The notes beneath the pieces are model-generated. The model did no database searches. It saw nothing but the letters and a program-made list of their open reading frames with translations, and was not told the DNA's origin. A program made the translations under genes and the position numbers. A stretch of DNA of 45,839 nt from an uncultured Bacteroidota bacterium (lineage in GTDB: Bacteria > Bacteroidota > Bacteroidia > Bacteroidales > VadinHA17), in assembly GCA_937864815.1 (NCBI GenBank), contig CALMJY010000236.1, positions 1 through 45,839 of the forward strand, written 5' to 3'. Position 1 is the first letter of the stretch. Each line of letters opens with the position of its first letter. This document shows positions 33,315-42,043 of this stretch, piece after piece.

Positions 33315-34151
33315 ATGTCAAGTGCTGCAATAAAAATTCGGGGGTTAAAGTACACTGAATCAGGCAATTTCTTTCTAATTGCCGGTCCTTGTGTGGTTGA
33401 AAGCGAGGAAATCATTTTCCATACTGCAGAAAAGATAAGAAGTCTCTCTGACAAGTACTCTATTCCCTTTGTATTCAAGTCTTCATACAGAAAAGCCAAC
33501 AGGTCAAAGGGCAGTTCATTCACAGGTATTGGTGATAAGAAGGCACTCAAAATTCTTTCTGATGTCAGGGAAAATTTTAAAATACCTGTTATAACTGATA
33601 TCCATAATCCTGAAGAAGCAGCTCTTGCTGCTGATTATGTTGATGTTTTACAGATTCCTGCATTTCTTTGCCGTCAGTCTGATCTCCTGGCTGCTGCAGC
33701 AAAAACAGGAAAATGTATAAATATCAAGAAAGGACAATTTCTTTCAGGGCCATCAATGAAATTTGCAGTTGAAAAAGTCAGGGAATCAGGGAATGATAAT
33801 ATTATCCTTACTGACAGAGGTAATATGTTCGGATATCAGGATATAGTTGTTGATTTCAGAAACATCCCTTTAATGCAAAAGATCGGTGTTCCTGTTGTTA
33901 TGGATATAACACACTCCCTGCAGCAACCAAACCAGGAAGAGGGAGTATCCGGCGGAAGACCTGAAATGATAGAAACAATTGGAAAAGCAGCTATTAGTGT
34001 AGGTGCTGACGGGATATTCATTGAGACCCATCCTGATCCATCTGCAGCAAAATCAGATGGTGCTAATATGCTTAAGCTGTCGGAACTCGAAAATCTTTTA
34101 ATAAAACTATGTGCACTTCGCAATACAATTAATTCATTTAAACAAATTTAA
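33315..34151 (+). CDS. kdsA: 3-deoxy-8-phosphooctulonate synthase (KDO-8-phosphate synthase)
   Basis: A 278-residue TIM-barrel aldolase joining phosphoenolpyruvate and arabinose 5-phosphate to make KDO-8-P for lipopolysaccharide. FKSSYRKANRSKGSSFTG (54-71), DVLQIPAFLCRQSDLL and GQFLSGPSMKF are typical. AGPC with Cys26 replaces the Asn of the E. coli metal-free enzyme, so this is probably the metal-dependent class II form. It indicates a Gram-negative outer membrane. A TAAATTTG box at 33301-33308 is close to the ATG, but a promoter so near would leave almost no leader. Confidence 0.96.
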   Translation: MSSAAIKIRGLKYTESGNFFLIAGPCVVESEEIIFHTAEKIRSLSDKYSIPFVFKSSYRKANRSKGSSFTGIGDKKALKILSDVRENFKIPVITDIHNPEEAALAADYVDVLQIPAFLCRQSDLLAAAAKTGKCINIKKGQFLSGPSMKFAVEKVRESGNDNIILTDRGNMFGYQDIVVDFRNIPLMQKIGVPVVMDITHSLQQPNQEEGVSGGRPEMIETIGKAAISVGADGIFIETHPDPSAAKSDGANMLKLSELENLLIKLCALRNTINSFKQI

Positions 34152-34162
34152 AATTCAGAAAC

Positions 34163-34867
34163 ATGAAAAAACTTATTCTTATATGTGCTGCTCTTGTTGC
34201 AGTTACATTTGTTAATGCTCAATCACTTGAGACAATTATCAAGCAATATGCAACCGCAATGAATTCTGATAAACTATCAAGTATAAAAACAATAAAAATT
34301 ACAGGTAAGATGTCAGCCATGGGTATGGAGATGCCAATGGTAATGCAGATGAAAAACCCAGATAAAGTAAGGGTTACATATAGCTTTAATGGCATGGAAA
34401 TGATAAGTGTTTTTGACGGAGTCAAAGGATATGCTATGAATCCAATGACCGGTTCAACAGAGCCTGTAGAACTAACCGGAAGCCAGTTAACACAGGTTAA
34501 GAACAACAATATCTTTACCAATCAGTTGCAGGAATATTATAAAAATAAGCAGCTTACCCTGGAAGGTGTTGAAGATGTTGATGGTAAACCTGCAAATAAA
34601 CTTAAGGTAAATGTAGAGGGAGGAAATCCAATTTATATGTTTGTTGACAAAGGGACAGGTCTTATTGTAAAATCAACCACAAAAGCCGAGCAAATGGGTA
34701 CAACAATGGATGTTGAAACTTATATGACTGACTATACAGATACCAAGGGAGTTATTCTTCCAAAGAAAACTATAGCCAAGATGAATGGAATGGAAGCTGG
34801 TGTGATATCATTCGATGTAATTGAAATTGATGTACCAATGGATGATGCTTTATTTAAGATCAAATAA
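34163..34867 (+). CDS. LolA-like secreted protein (outer-membrane lipoprotein-sorting type)
   Basis: A 234-residue protein with a clear signal peptide (1-20, ending VNAQ) and a sequence that fits the LolA/LppX beta-sandwich: IKTIKITGKMSAMGMEMPMVMQMKNPDKVRVTY, DGVKGYAMNPMTG, QLTLEGVEDVDGKPANKLKV and MFVDKGTGLIVKST. Methionine-rich strands could shape a hydrophobic pocket. Several such proteins occur in Bacteroidetes and most are not the essential LolA; a lipid or lipoprotein carrier role in the periplasm is inference. It starts 11 bp after kdsA, linking it to outer-membrane assembly, and is followed by a strong terminator. Confidence 0.8.
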   Translation: MKKLILICAALVAVTFVNAQSLETIIKQYATAMNSDKLSSIKTIKITGKMSAMGMEMPMVMQMKNPDKVRVTYSFNGMEMISVFDGVKGYAMNPMTGSTEPVELTGSQLTQVKNNNIFTNQLQEYYKNKQLTLEGVEDVDGKPANKLKVNVEGGNPIYMFVDKGTGLIVKSTTKAEQMGTTMDVETYMTDYTDTKGVILPKKTIAKMNGMEAGVISFDVIEIDVPMDDALFKIK

Positions 34868-34890
34868 CATTAAGACATATCAGAAAATAC

Positions 34891-34925
34891 GCAGGGACAT
34901 TCCATGGAATGTCCCTGCATTTTTT
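34891..34925 (+). terminator. Terminator, perfect 28-bp palindrome
   Basis: Positions 34891-34918 are a perfect palindrome with 14-bp arms (beginning GCAGGGACATTCCA), followed by ATTTTTT on the plus strand. It closes the kdsA/LolA-like transcript. On the minus strand it also follows the RNase P RNA and has a TATTTT stretch, so it probably works in both directions. Confidence 0.88.
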
Positions 34926-35308
34926 GCAGCTGGTCTGTAAGCCGGGTTCTGTTCTGTTTTGTCTTCTCCAAAAGAAATTAAAACAGTATCCATCATTTAT
35001 CTTGCCTCTGCATTGCTGCAGCGATCATACGACCTACCCCCCGGCATCGGACGAGCAGCCCTCAAAGCCGGTATACATGGTCTTTCAACCCATCAGGTGT
35101 ACGGCTCCGGATGTCACCACCCGGACCGGTAAGCTCTTACCTCACCTTTTCACCCTTACCCGCCAGATGGCGGACGGTTATTTTCTGTTACACTACAATA
35201 CCCTCGCGGATATCTTCCCGTTAGGAAGCATGGTGCTCTGTGTTGCCCGGACTTTCCTCTCCCCTCTTCGACTTCGCTCAGAAGGGAACGATGGAACAAC
35301 CTGCTGCC
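34926..35308 (-). ncRNA. rnpB: RNase P RNA component, bacterial class A-like
   Basis: Read on the minus strand, the 5' part has the universal GAGGAAAGTCCGGGC (about 35250-35265) and the 3' part has ACAGAACCCGGCTTACAGACC (about 34932-34953). Helix P1 forms between GCAGCAGGTT at the 5' end and GACCAGCTGC at the 3' end with one mismatch. ATGCCGGGGGGTAGGTCG in the middle belongs to the specificity region. The RNA cuts 5' leaders from pre-tRNAs. The exact ends are estimates from P1. The P3 hairpin contains CTGAGCGAAGTCGAAG. An ORF read across it on the plus strand is an artefact. Confidence 0.95.
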
Positions 35309-35311
35309 CTG

Positions 35312-35319
35312 CAAAGGTA
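35312..35319 (-). promoter_or_regulatory. -7 box of the rnpB promoter
   Basis: On the minus strand TACCTTTG fits TAnnTTTG and lies 4 bases before the expected RNA 5' end at about 35308. No good -33 TTTG is found at the usual spacing. Confidence 0.4.
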
Positions 35320-35333
35320 ATAATTAAAGAGAA

Positions 35334-35366
35334 TTTGTACATACCTTATTATTATAGTTAATTTTG
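35334..35366 (+). promoter_or_regulatory. Promoter of queA
   Basis: TTTG (35334-35337), 21 bp, TAATTTTG (35359-35366), a full match to the Bacteroidetes consensus. It lies 69 bp upstream of the queA ATG and directly behind the divergent rnpB promoter. Confidence 0.65.
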
Positions 35367-35434
35367 TCCGGTTATTGCAGTACCACCAGAATAATAACAA
35401 AAACTGACAAAATTTGATTGAGCCTAAGGAAAAC

Positions 35435-36646
35435 ATGCTTGCAAAAGAAATAGAAATTTCAGCGTACAATTACAGACTTCCGGAAGATAGAATTGCACAA
35501 TACCCTGTTAGCAACAGAGATTTGTCAAAGCTCCTGATTTACAAGAACAACCAGATTACTGATACTCTTTTCTGCAATATTGCCGATCATTTACCAGCCG
35601 GTCACCTGTTAGTATTTAATAATACCAAAGTTGTAAGGGCAAGGCTGAATTTCAAAAAAGAAACAGGGTCAGCAATAGAGATTTTCTGTATCGAACCACT
35701 AAATCCTTCTGATTATGAAAGGTCATTCAGTTCCAGAGGACAAGTAGTATGGAAATGTATAGTCGGGAACCTGAAAAAATGGAAAAAGGGAGTCCTTAAG
35801 CACCAGTTTCACTCAGATGGAATCAATTGTACCCTCTCAGCAGAGAAACTCAGCCAGGTAAATGACGCCTGTGAGATTTTATTTTCATGGGATTGTCCGG
35901 AAATGACTTTTGCCAGTATACTTGAAGGAGCAGGACACATACCGCTTCCTCCCTACATAAGCAGAAATGACAATTCAACAGACGCTGACCGATACCAGAC
36001 TATATATGCACAGGTGAAGGGTTCTGTTGCAGCCCCTACGGCGGGCCTGCATTTTACCGAAAAAGTATTTAAGAACCTTAGTGATAAGGGAATCCTGAAG
36101 GCAAATATCACATTACACGTCGGAGCAGGTACCTTTCAACCGATTAAAGCACAGCGGATTTCTGAACACAAAATGCATTGTGAACACTTCATTATTGATA
36201 TTAAAACGGTCGAACAGATTAAAGCAAGCCATGGAAAAGTTATAGCTGTGGGAACGACATCGGTCCGTACACTTGAAAGTCTGTACTGGATAGGGGTTCG
36301 GATTTTACAGGGAGAAATCATTCATGGTGACATAAATGTAGAACAATGGGAACCATATGGAAGTGAATTATCTTACTCAGAAGAAGATGCACTTAAGGCT
36401 TTAATCGATTTTATGAAGAAAAACGGGAAATCAATAATTGAAGCATCAACTTCTATCATGATTGTGCCCGGATACAAATTCATGATCATCAATGGAATAA
36501 TTACTAATTTTCATCAACCATGCAGCACTCTTCTTCTTTTGGTTTCAGCATGGACCGGCAGCAGGTGGAAAGATATTTACAAATATGCTCTTGATAATGA
36601 TTTCAGGTTTTTAAGCTATGGTGACTCATCACTGTTATTCAGATAA
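35435..36646 (+). CDS. queA: S-adenosylmethionine:tRNA ribosyltransferase-isomerase
   Basis: About 403 residues from the ATG at 35435; a TTG seven codons earlier is possible but less likely. It transfers and rearranges the ribosyl group of SAM onto preQ1 in tRNA to make epoxyqueuosine. The N-terminal YRLPEDRIAQYPVSNRDLSKLL, the LLVFNNTKVVRARL segment, and the signatures GSVAAPTAGLHFT (about 196-208), LHVGAGTFQPIK, GTTSVRTLES and TNFHQPCSTLLLLVSA are all in place. It is longer than E. coli QueA (356), with extra sequence near 95-160, common in Bacteroidetes. Single gene. Confidence 0.95.
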   Translation: MLAKEIEISAYNYRLPEDRIAQYPVSNRDLSKLLIYKNNQITDTLFCNIADHLPAGHLLVFNNTKVVRARLNFKKETGSAIEIFCIEPLNPSDYERSFSSRGQVVWKCIVGNLKKWKKGVLKHQFHSDGINCTLSAEKLSQVNDACEILFSWDCPEMTFASILEGAGHIPLPPYISRNDNSTDADRYQTIYAQVKGSVAAPTAGLHFTEKVFKNLSDKGILKANITLHVGAGTFQPIKAQRISEHKMHCEHFIIDIKTVEQIKASHGKVIAVGTTSVRTLESLYWIGVRILQGEIIHGDINVEQWEPYGSELSYSEEDALKALIDFMKKNGKSIIEASTSIMIVPGYKFMIINGIITNFHQPCSTLLLLVSAWTGSRWKDIYKYALDNDFRFLSYGDSSLLFR

Positions 36647-36672
36647 TTGCATCCATATTGGATCATAATTAA

Positions 36673-36680
36673 TATATTTG
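36673..36680 (+). promoter_or_regulatory. -7 box upstream of the TonB-locus small membrane protein
   Basis: TATATTTG fits TAnnTTTG, 55 bp before the ATG at 36736. The -33 box is not convincing. It would be the first promoter of the TonB locus. Confidence 0.35.
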
Positions 36681-36735
36681 TTATTCTTTGATTATAAACT
36701 GATTTTTCGTTTATTTGGTCCCAAATTCTTATACT

Positions 36736-36969
36736 ATGAATGAAAACCGGATAATGCAACAGATTTCAGCTATATTCTCAGTATTTATGGTAATTTTTTA
36801 TATTGGTGCAGGATATGTATTTATCTTCTATTTTGACCAGTATTTTCTGGATAAGCCCATTAGAGTAATAATGGGATCAACTTTTATATTTTATGGTATA
36901 TACAGGGCTTTCAGGTCATATGTACAGATTAAGAGTATATTTTTCACAAAAGACAATGAAACTGAATAA
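36736..36969 (+). CDS. Small two-helix membrane protein
   Basis: A 77-residue protein from the ATG at 36736; a TTG at 36715 would add seven residues. Two hydrophobic helices are predicted (about 11-33 and 45-60), joined by a short FDQYFLDKPIRV loop, with charged ends (MNENR and TKDNETE). I know no function. It is the first gene on the strand that leads into the PstS-like, TPR, ExbB, ExbD, ExbD and TonB genes, so it may belong to that locus. Confidence 0.65.
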   Translation: MNENRIMQQISAIFSVFMVIFYIGAGYVFIFYFDQYFLDKPIRVIMGSTFIFYGIYRAFRSYVQIKSIFFTKDNETE

Positions 36970-37062
36970 GTCTGTTATAAATATTTCCTTTAAGGATTGA
37001 GTTAAATGGCACACACTTTGTGAACTAATCTTTAATGCAAAACCGCTTAAACTTTTAAGATT

Positions 37063-38094
37063 ATGAACAAAGTACTACGAAATCTGAATTTTATTAGTAT
37101 AATTGCGTGCCATACAAAAAAAATGTCACGAAAATTACAGAAGACCAAAGGGATTAACATCCTGAATCCTTTGATTATTATGATTATGTCCTTCATCATG
37201 ATTCTATCGTCATGCAGAAATGAAGGACCTAAAACACTTGATGAAACTCCTACCAGAGGTAACATTAAGATTACAGTTGATGAATCGTTTCAGCCCCTCT
37301 TTGACACTGAGATATTCACATTTACACATCTTTATACCAGTGCCAATATAACTCCTCAGTATAAACCTGAATATGATGTGATTGAGGATTATATGAATGA
37401 TTCGGTAAAAGTTATTGTGAGCAGCAAAAAGCTGACTGACTATCAGATTCAATATCTTCGTGAATCTCAGATAATTGCACGTACAACGACCTTTGCATGG
37501 GATGCACTTGCCCTTGTTACAAACAAATCGAACCCCGATACCCTTATAAATTATGAAGTTATCAAGGATATCTTCCAGGGAAAAATCAAGAGGTGGAAGG
37601 AAATTGATCCAAAATCAAAGCTTGGAGATATTCAGGTAATATTCGATAATACCAAGTCAGGCAATATAAGGTACTTTAAGGAACAGTTTGAGATAAAAGA
37701 TAATCTTCCCGGGAATTTCTATGCTGTAAATAGCAATCCTGAAGTGATTGAATTTGTCAGCAGGAATTCAGATGCAATGGGAATAGTAAGCGTTAACTGG
37801 ATAAGTGACAAAGATGATTCACTCAGCATGAGCTTTGTCAGGAAGATAAATGTACTTGCAATTTCACAGCCCTATCTTAATGATGGCAGCTATTACCGAC
37901 CTTACCAGGGTTCAATCTATGATAAGTCATATCCATTTGTAAGAGAGATTTTTCTAATATCGCGTGAGACATTTGCCGGTCTTGGATCAGGTTTCATAAA
38001 CTGGGCTTGCGCTGAGCAGGGACAAAGGATTGTACTTAAATCAGGACTTGTGCCGGCAACTATGCCAATCAGACTTGTACAGATTAAAAACTGA
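37063..38094 (+). CDS. PstS-like phosphate/anion-binding lipoprotein
   Basis: Up to 343 residues. The N-terminus is uncertain: an ATG 20 codons in (37123) gives a more normal lipoprotein signal, ending in the lipobox LSSC with Cys51 in the long numbering. The mature part reads as a periplasmic binding protein of the PstS type: GNIKITVDESFQPLF, ARTTTFAWDALALVTNKSNP, IFQGKIKRWKEI (the typical PstS strand), NTKSGNIRYF, and GIVSVNWIS. PstS binds phosphate for an ABC importer, but no pstCAB genes are adjacent. The genes after it encode a TPR protein and a TonB system, so the protein may instead sense or deliver a ligand to that machine. Phosphate as ligand is not proven. Confidence 0.82.
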   Translation: MNKVLRNLNFISIIACHTKKMSRKLQKTKGINILNPLIIMIMSFIMILSSCRNEGPKTLDETPTRGNIKITVDESFQPLFDTEIFTFTHLYTSANITPQYKPEYDVIEDYMNDSVKVIVSSKKLTDYQIQYLRESQIIARTTTFAWDALALVTNKSNPDTLINYEVIKDIFQGKIKRWKEIDPKSKLGDIQVIFDNTKSGNIRYFKEQFEIKDNLPGNFYAVNSNPEVIEFVSRNSDAMGIVSVNWISDKDDSLSMSFVRKINVLAISQPYLNDGSYYRPYQGSIYDKSYPFVREIFLISRETFAGLGSGFINWACAEQGQRIVLKSGLVPATMPIRLVQIKN

Positions 38095-38212
38095 TATAAA
38101 ATGTTTTTTTTAAATTTAAGGGAACAGAATTTTATAAATTAAAAATAAATTTAGAGATTTGAGGATTAAAATAAGGAAACAATACAATAGTTATTTATAA
38201 TAAAATAAAATT

Positions 38213-40456
38213 ATGAAGCCTATAAATTTAAGACCAGTGTTTTTGCTGACGGTGTTATTGACAGTGTTGGTATCAACCACCAGATCTCAGGATTTGAATT
38301 CTGCAATTCAGCTGACAAAAAGTGAACAGTATGACAAAGCTGAGGAACTGCTCAAGCAGCTGATCCAGAATGAACCAACAAACAGCAAGAACTATTTTTT
38401 TCTCGGTGAAAATTACCTGCTAAACTATTTTTCAGATACTATTTCAAACTCACTAACGGTTTCTGCCAACCTGGCAAAAGAAGCATACCAGAAAGGTGTA
38501 GATGCCAATGCCAATGAACCGCTTAACTATGTTGGTCTGGCTAAAGTTGCATTCTACTTAGGTGATGATCAGAAAGCCACCGAGTACAGGGCAAAGGCAA
38601 AGAGCTTTCTTCTTCCTTACAAAAACATAAAAAAGATAGTCCCTCCTGCAAAAGAATATGCATATATTCTGGCCAAAATCGCAGAATCTTACATTAATGA
38701 AATTTCGGTCGATACCGCGCTTGCCTTACCACTTATCAGGGAAGCTATCAAGATTGATAATAAGAATGAAGATGTATATCTTATTGCCGGTGACATTTAT
38801 ATCCTGGGATTTGACGGATCTAAAGCTATTTCTTATTACAATCTTGCACAATCCGCCAATCCTTCTTCACCCACAGCCAATATGAAAATTGGAAACATAT
38901 ATGTAAAAGGACGTGCACTGCAGGCTGCTATTCCCTATTTTGAACAGGCTATTGAACTCAACGCCAATTACGCTCCTGCATACCGCGAACTAGGTCAGCT
39001 GTACCTTCTGGCACAAAGGTTTGCCCAGGCAAAGGAAAACTTTGAAAAATACCTCTCCCTTACTGCAGGAAATATTCCGGCTAAGGTCAGGTATGTCAAC
39101 GCTCTTTTCTATGCCAAGGATTATGAAGGTGTAATAACAAATGTTGAAGATATATTCAAAGTTGATAAATCAAGGACATACATGAACCGTATTGCAGGTT
39201 ATTCATGCTATGAAAAGACTCCGCCTGATTATGATAAGGCCCTTGCATATATGGAAACACTTTTTGCAACAGTTTCTCCTGAAAGGATTATTGCAAAAGA
39301 CTATCATTACATGGCCAGAATACTTGTCAAGAAGAACCTTAATGCACCTAAAATTGCCGACGAGGCCATTGCCCTAAAAGATCAGGTTGAAAAAGACAAA
39401 GCAAAAGCTGCTGCAACAAAGGTAGCTGCGGATAAAGCCAGATTAAATGCCAGTATAGCAAAGAATACAGCCAAAGCAGACAGTCTTGAAAAGGTTGCCA
39501 GAAAAATGGCAGCTGAGGTTGACAGGGCTTATGTAAACTATGGTAAGCTACTCGAATTAAGACCAAATGACAGAGCACTGCTCGGTGAAATAGCTGCAGC
39601 CTATAATTCATTCAAGGATTATTACGGAGTTGCAAAAACTCTTTCAAAAATGCTCGGTCCTCTCCCTGATTCAAAAGAGGAGTATATGCAGGTTGGAAGA
39701 GCATATTATAATGGAGAAAGATACCAGGGTGCAGATTCAATTTTTTCAATAGTTGCAAAGGCAGTTCCTGACTATGTTCCGGCATATTTATATATGGCCA
39801 GGACATATTCTAAAATGGATCCTGATACCAAACTCGGACTGGCCCAGCCAAAATTCGAAAAAGTGGTAGAGGTTGCACAGAAGGATTCGGTTAAATATGC
39901 TTCTGAACTGGCAGAGGCTCTTGGATTCCTTGGATATTTTAATATGACAAAGGAAAATTATACTCTTTCAAAAGCATATTATACAAGACTGGTTGATTGT
40001 GCACCAAATAACAAAGAATATCAGATAAGAGGTTATAATGGTTTAGGACTTGTTGAACTAAGGCTTGCAGGTGCGGAAAAAACCAATGAAGGCAGATTAC
40101 CGTATATCGCTAAATCATCTGAAGCTTATAACAAGATTCTTGCACTTGATCCTAATAACACCTCAGCCAAATCTCAAATAGCATATCTTAAGGAATTCGA
40201 AGCATCGGTTAAAAAAGGTATAAATCCGAATGAGATAAAAGGTATTATTAAGGATGCCGCATCAGGTGCACCAATTGCATATGCATCTATCAGGGTTAAA
40301 GACACTGCTGCCGAGAACATGACAAACCAGAAAGGTGAATATAAATTTGAAATTCCGGCTGGTTCTGAAGTGCTCATTATCAGCGCTAAAGGTTATGTGA
40401 CCCAGGAAATACCAGTTACAAAATCAAGAGTTTACAATGTTTCTTTATCAAAATAA
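38213..40456 (+). CDS. TPR-repeat protein with C-terminal carboxypeptidase-regulatory-like domain
   Basis: A 747-residue secreted protein: signal peptide 1-25 (ending TTRSQ), then tetratricopeptide-type helical repeats from about 30 to 330 and again from about 435 to 650 (for example AIPYFEQAIELNANYAPAYRELGQLYLLAQRFAQAKENFEKYL), interrupted by an Ala/Lys-rich, coiled-coil-like stretch near 385-435. The C-terminal 73 residues (GIIKDAASGAPIAYASIRVKDT...) are a carboxypeptidase-regulatory-like beta sandwich, found at the N-terminus of many TonB-dependent receptors. It sits between the PstS-like lipoprotein and exbB, so a periplasmic or outer-membrane scaffold for the TonB machine is plausible. 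No catalytic motif is seen. Confidence 0.85.
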   Translation: MKPINLRPVFLLTVLLTVLVSTTRSQDLNSAIQLTKSEQYDKAEELLKQLIQNEPTNSKNYFFLGENYLLNYFSDTISNSLTVSANLAKEAYQKGVDANANEPLNYVGLAKVAFYLGDDQKATEYRAKAKSFLLPYKNIKKIVPPAKEYAYILAKIAESYINEISVDTALALPLIREAIKIDNKNEDVYLIAGDIYILGFDGSKAISYYNLAQSANPSSPTANMKIGNIYVKGRALQAAIPYFEQAIELNANYAPAYRELGQLYLLAQRFAQAKENFEKYLSLTAGNIPAKVRYVNALFYAKDYEGVITNVEDIFKVDKSRTYMNRIAGYSCYEKTPPDYDKALAYMETLFATVSPERIIAKDYHYMARILVKKNLNAPKIADEAIALKDQVEKDKAKAAATKVAADKARLNASIAKNTAKADSLEKVARKMAAEVDRAYVNYGKLLELRPNDRALLGEIAAAYNSFKDYYGVAKTLSKMLGPLPDSKEEYMQVGRAYYNGERYQGADSIFSIVAKAVPDYVPAYLYMARTYSKMDPDTKLGLAQPKFEKVVEVAQKDSVKYASELAEALGFLGYFNMTKENYTLSKAYYTRLVDCAPNNKEYQIRGYNGLGLVELRLAGAEKTNEGRLPYIAKSSEAYNKILALDPNNTSAKSQIAYLKEFEASVKKGINPNEIKGIIKDAASGAPIAYASIRVKDTAAENMTNQKGEYKFEIPAGSEVLIISAKGYVTQEIPVTKSRVYNVSLSK

Positions 40457-40467
40457 TCACTCTTTTT

Positions 40468-40500
40468 CTTGTAAATAAGAAATACGAAAATGTATATTTG
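40468..40500 (+). promoter_or_regulatory. Promoter in front of exbB
   Basis: CTTG (40468-40471), 21 bp, TATATTTG (40493-40500); full -7 match, one mismatch at -33. It lies in the 83-bp gap after the TPR gene, 39 bp before exbB, so exbB-exbD-exbD-tonB can be transcribed apart from the upstream genes. Confidence 0.6.
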
Positions 40501-40539
40501 CAAAATTGTTAAATCTTAAACCTAAACAAATAGATAAAA

Positions 40540-41358
40540 ATGAGTAAACAAGGAAGTGCGTTCAAAGATGCGTTGCAGAATGTTTTTGCAGCTAGTGCTA
40601 TTTTAATAGCTTTTGTGGTATCCTATTTATTGTTTGTCAATGTAATGGGAGCTCCGGTTAATTTCGAAGGTGGAAATCCCAAAGGACATGCTCTTGAGGG
40701 TAACTACCTGGGAATTATTTACAAAGGAGGATTTATAGTTCCGATTCTTATGACTTGTGTTCTTACGCTGATCATCTTCGTTTTTGAAAGGACAATCACT
40801 CTTTCAAGAGCAAAAGGTAAAGGCAGATTAAACTCTTTTGTCCGTCAGCTCCAGACTCTTCTTGCTGAAGACAAAATTGAGGAGGCTCTTGCCGCATGTG
40901 ACAAGCAGAGAGGATCACTTGCAAACGTAATGAAAGCTGGTCTTGCACGTTACCGTGACCTTCAGAAAGATAAAGAACTTGAAAAAGACCAGAAGATAAT
41001 TTCGATTCAGAAATCATTCGAAGAAGCTACTGCTCTCGAGTTACCAATGCTTTCAAAAAACATGGTAATTTTCTCAACCCTCGCATCAGTATCAGTGTTG
41101 ATCGGTCTTATCGGAACAGTGCTTGGTATGATCCGCGCATTTGCCGCTCTTGCACAGTCAGGTGCACCTGACGCTCTTGCTCTGTCACAGGGTATTTCTG
41201 AAGCGCTTGTTAATACAGCATTCGGTATTACAGGTTCAACACTTTCCATACTTGCATTCAACTATTTCACAACAACAATCGACGATTACACATTTAAAAT
41301 TGACGAGTCAGGATTCAGCCTTACCCAGAATTTTGCTGCATCTCTGAAGAATGTATAA
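40540..41358 (+). CDS. exbB: MotA/TolQ/ExbB proton channel protein
   Basis: A 272-residue inner-membrane protein. Four hydrophobic helices are visible (about 18-37, 65-84, 175-199, 223-245); E. coli ExbB has three, so the first helix and the short extracytoplasmic loop after it are additional. The cytoplasmic loop (90-170) and the last two helices (SVSVLIGLIGTVLGMIRAF and ALVNTAFGITGSTLSILAF) are the MotA_ExbB domain. With ExbD it uses the proton gradient to energise TonB. First gene of a four-gene transcript. Confidence 0.93.
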   Translation: MSKQGSAFKDALQNVFAASAILIAFVVSYLLFVNVMGAPVNFEGGNPKGHALEGNYLGIIYKGGFIVPILMTCVLTLIIFVFERTITLSRAKGKGRLNSFVRQLQTLLAEDKIEEALAACDKQRGSLANVMKAGLARYRDLQKDKELEKDQKIISIQKSFEEATALELPMLSKNMVIFSTLASVSVLIGLIGTVLGMIRAFAALAQSGAPDALALSQGISEALVNTAFGITGSTLSILAFNYFTTTIDDYTFKIDESGFSLTQNFAASLKNV

Positions 41359-41403
41359 GTATGAATTTATCTTTTGGATTAAACTATATAACGGAAAACT
41401 GTA

Positions 41404-42042
41404 ATGCCAAAGATTAAATTACCAACAAAATCGCCCCATATCGACATGACGCCGATGGTTGATACATTTGCTGTGATCCTGACATTTCTTTTGTTGACCG
41501 CACAGATGAGACAGACCGAACCGGCCAATGTTGATACACCATTTTCAATTTCGGAGAAACCAACACCTGATTTCAACATGATGACATTCCTTCTATCAAA
41601 TGATGGAAAAATTTTCATGAATTTCGATAACGGAGGAGACACTTTAACAAAGTTCAGACCAAAGATTCTTGTTGAAGTAGGGAAACGTTATGGTATTGAA
41701 TTTACGGATATTCAGCAGAGAGAATTTGAAAAATATCCCTCCTCTATCGGTGTCCCAATTGAAAAGATGAAAGAATTCCTTGATAATAAAAATATGGCTG
41801 AAAGAAATAAACTGCAGACAGGTATCCCTATGGATTCGGCTGATAACCAGCTTGCTATATGGGTTCTATATGCACGTCAGGTAAATCCGAATGTTCAGGC
41901 ATGTATCAAGGGTGACTCTGAAGCTCACTTCGAAACTGTAGAAAAATTACTTGATATACTTCAGGATAAGAATGTAAACAGATTCAACCTGATCACCAGT
42001 CTCGAAGCAGCTAAAATTAACTTAGAAGAAATACAGCAGTAG
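41404..42042 (+). CDS. exbD: ExbD/TolR-family biopolymer transport protein, copy 1
   Basis: A 212-residue protein with a short cytoplasmic N-terminus, the conserved HIDMTPMVD motif with the proton-carrying Asp20 at the start of one transmembrane helix (about 18-34), and a large periplasmic domain. At 212 residues it is much longer than E. coli ExbD (141). Sits in the ExbB complex. It is 46 bp after exbB and almost directly abuts the second exbD (1-bp gap). Confidence 0.93.
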   Translation: MPKIKLPTKSPHIDMTPMVDTFAVILTFLLLTAQMRQTEPANVDTPFSISEKPTPDFNMMTFLLSNDGKIFMNFDNGGDTLTKFRPKILVEVGKRYGIEFTDIQQREFEKYPSSIGVPIEKMKEFLDNKNMAERNKLQTGIPMDSADNQLAIWVLYARQVNPNVQACIKGDSEAHFETVEKLLDILQDKNVNRFNLITSLEAAKINLEEIQQ

Positions 42043-42043
42043 T

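Noticed and set aside
34909-35361. 150-residue plus-strand ORF
   Set aside because: It runs antisense over the RNase P RNA, whose conserved ends are clear, and its translation has no family features.
37063-38094. Phosphate ABC transporter operon
   Set aside because: Only a PstS-like binding protein is present; the genes around it are not pstC, pstA, pstB or phoU.
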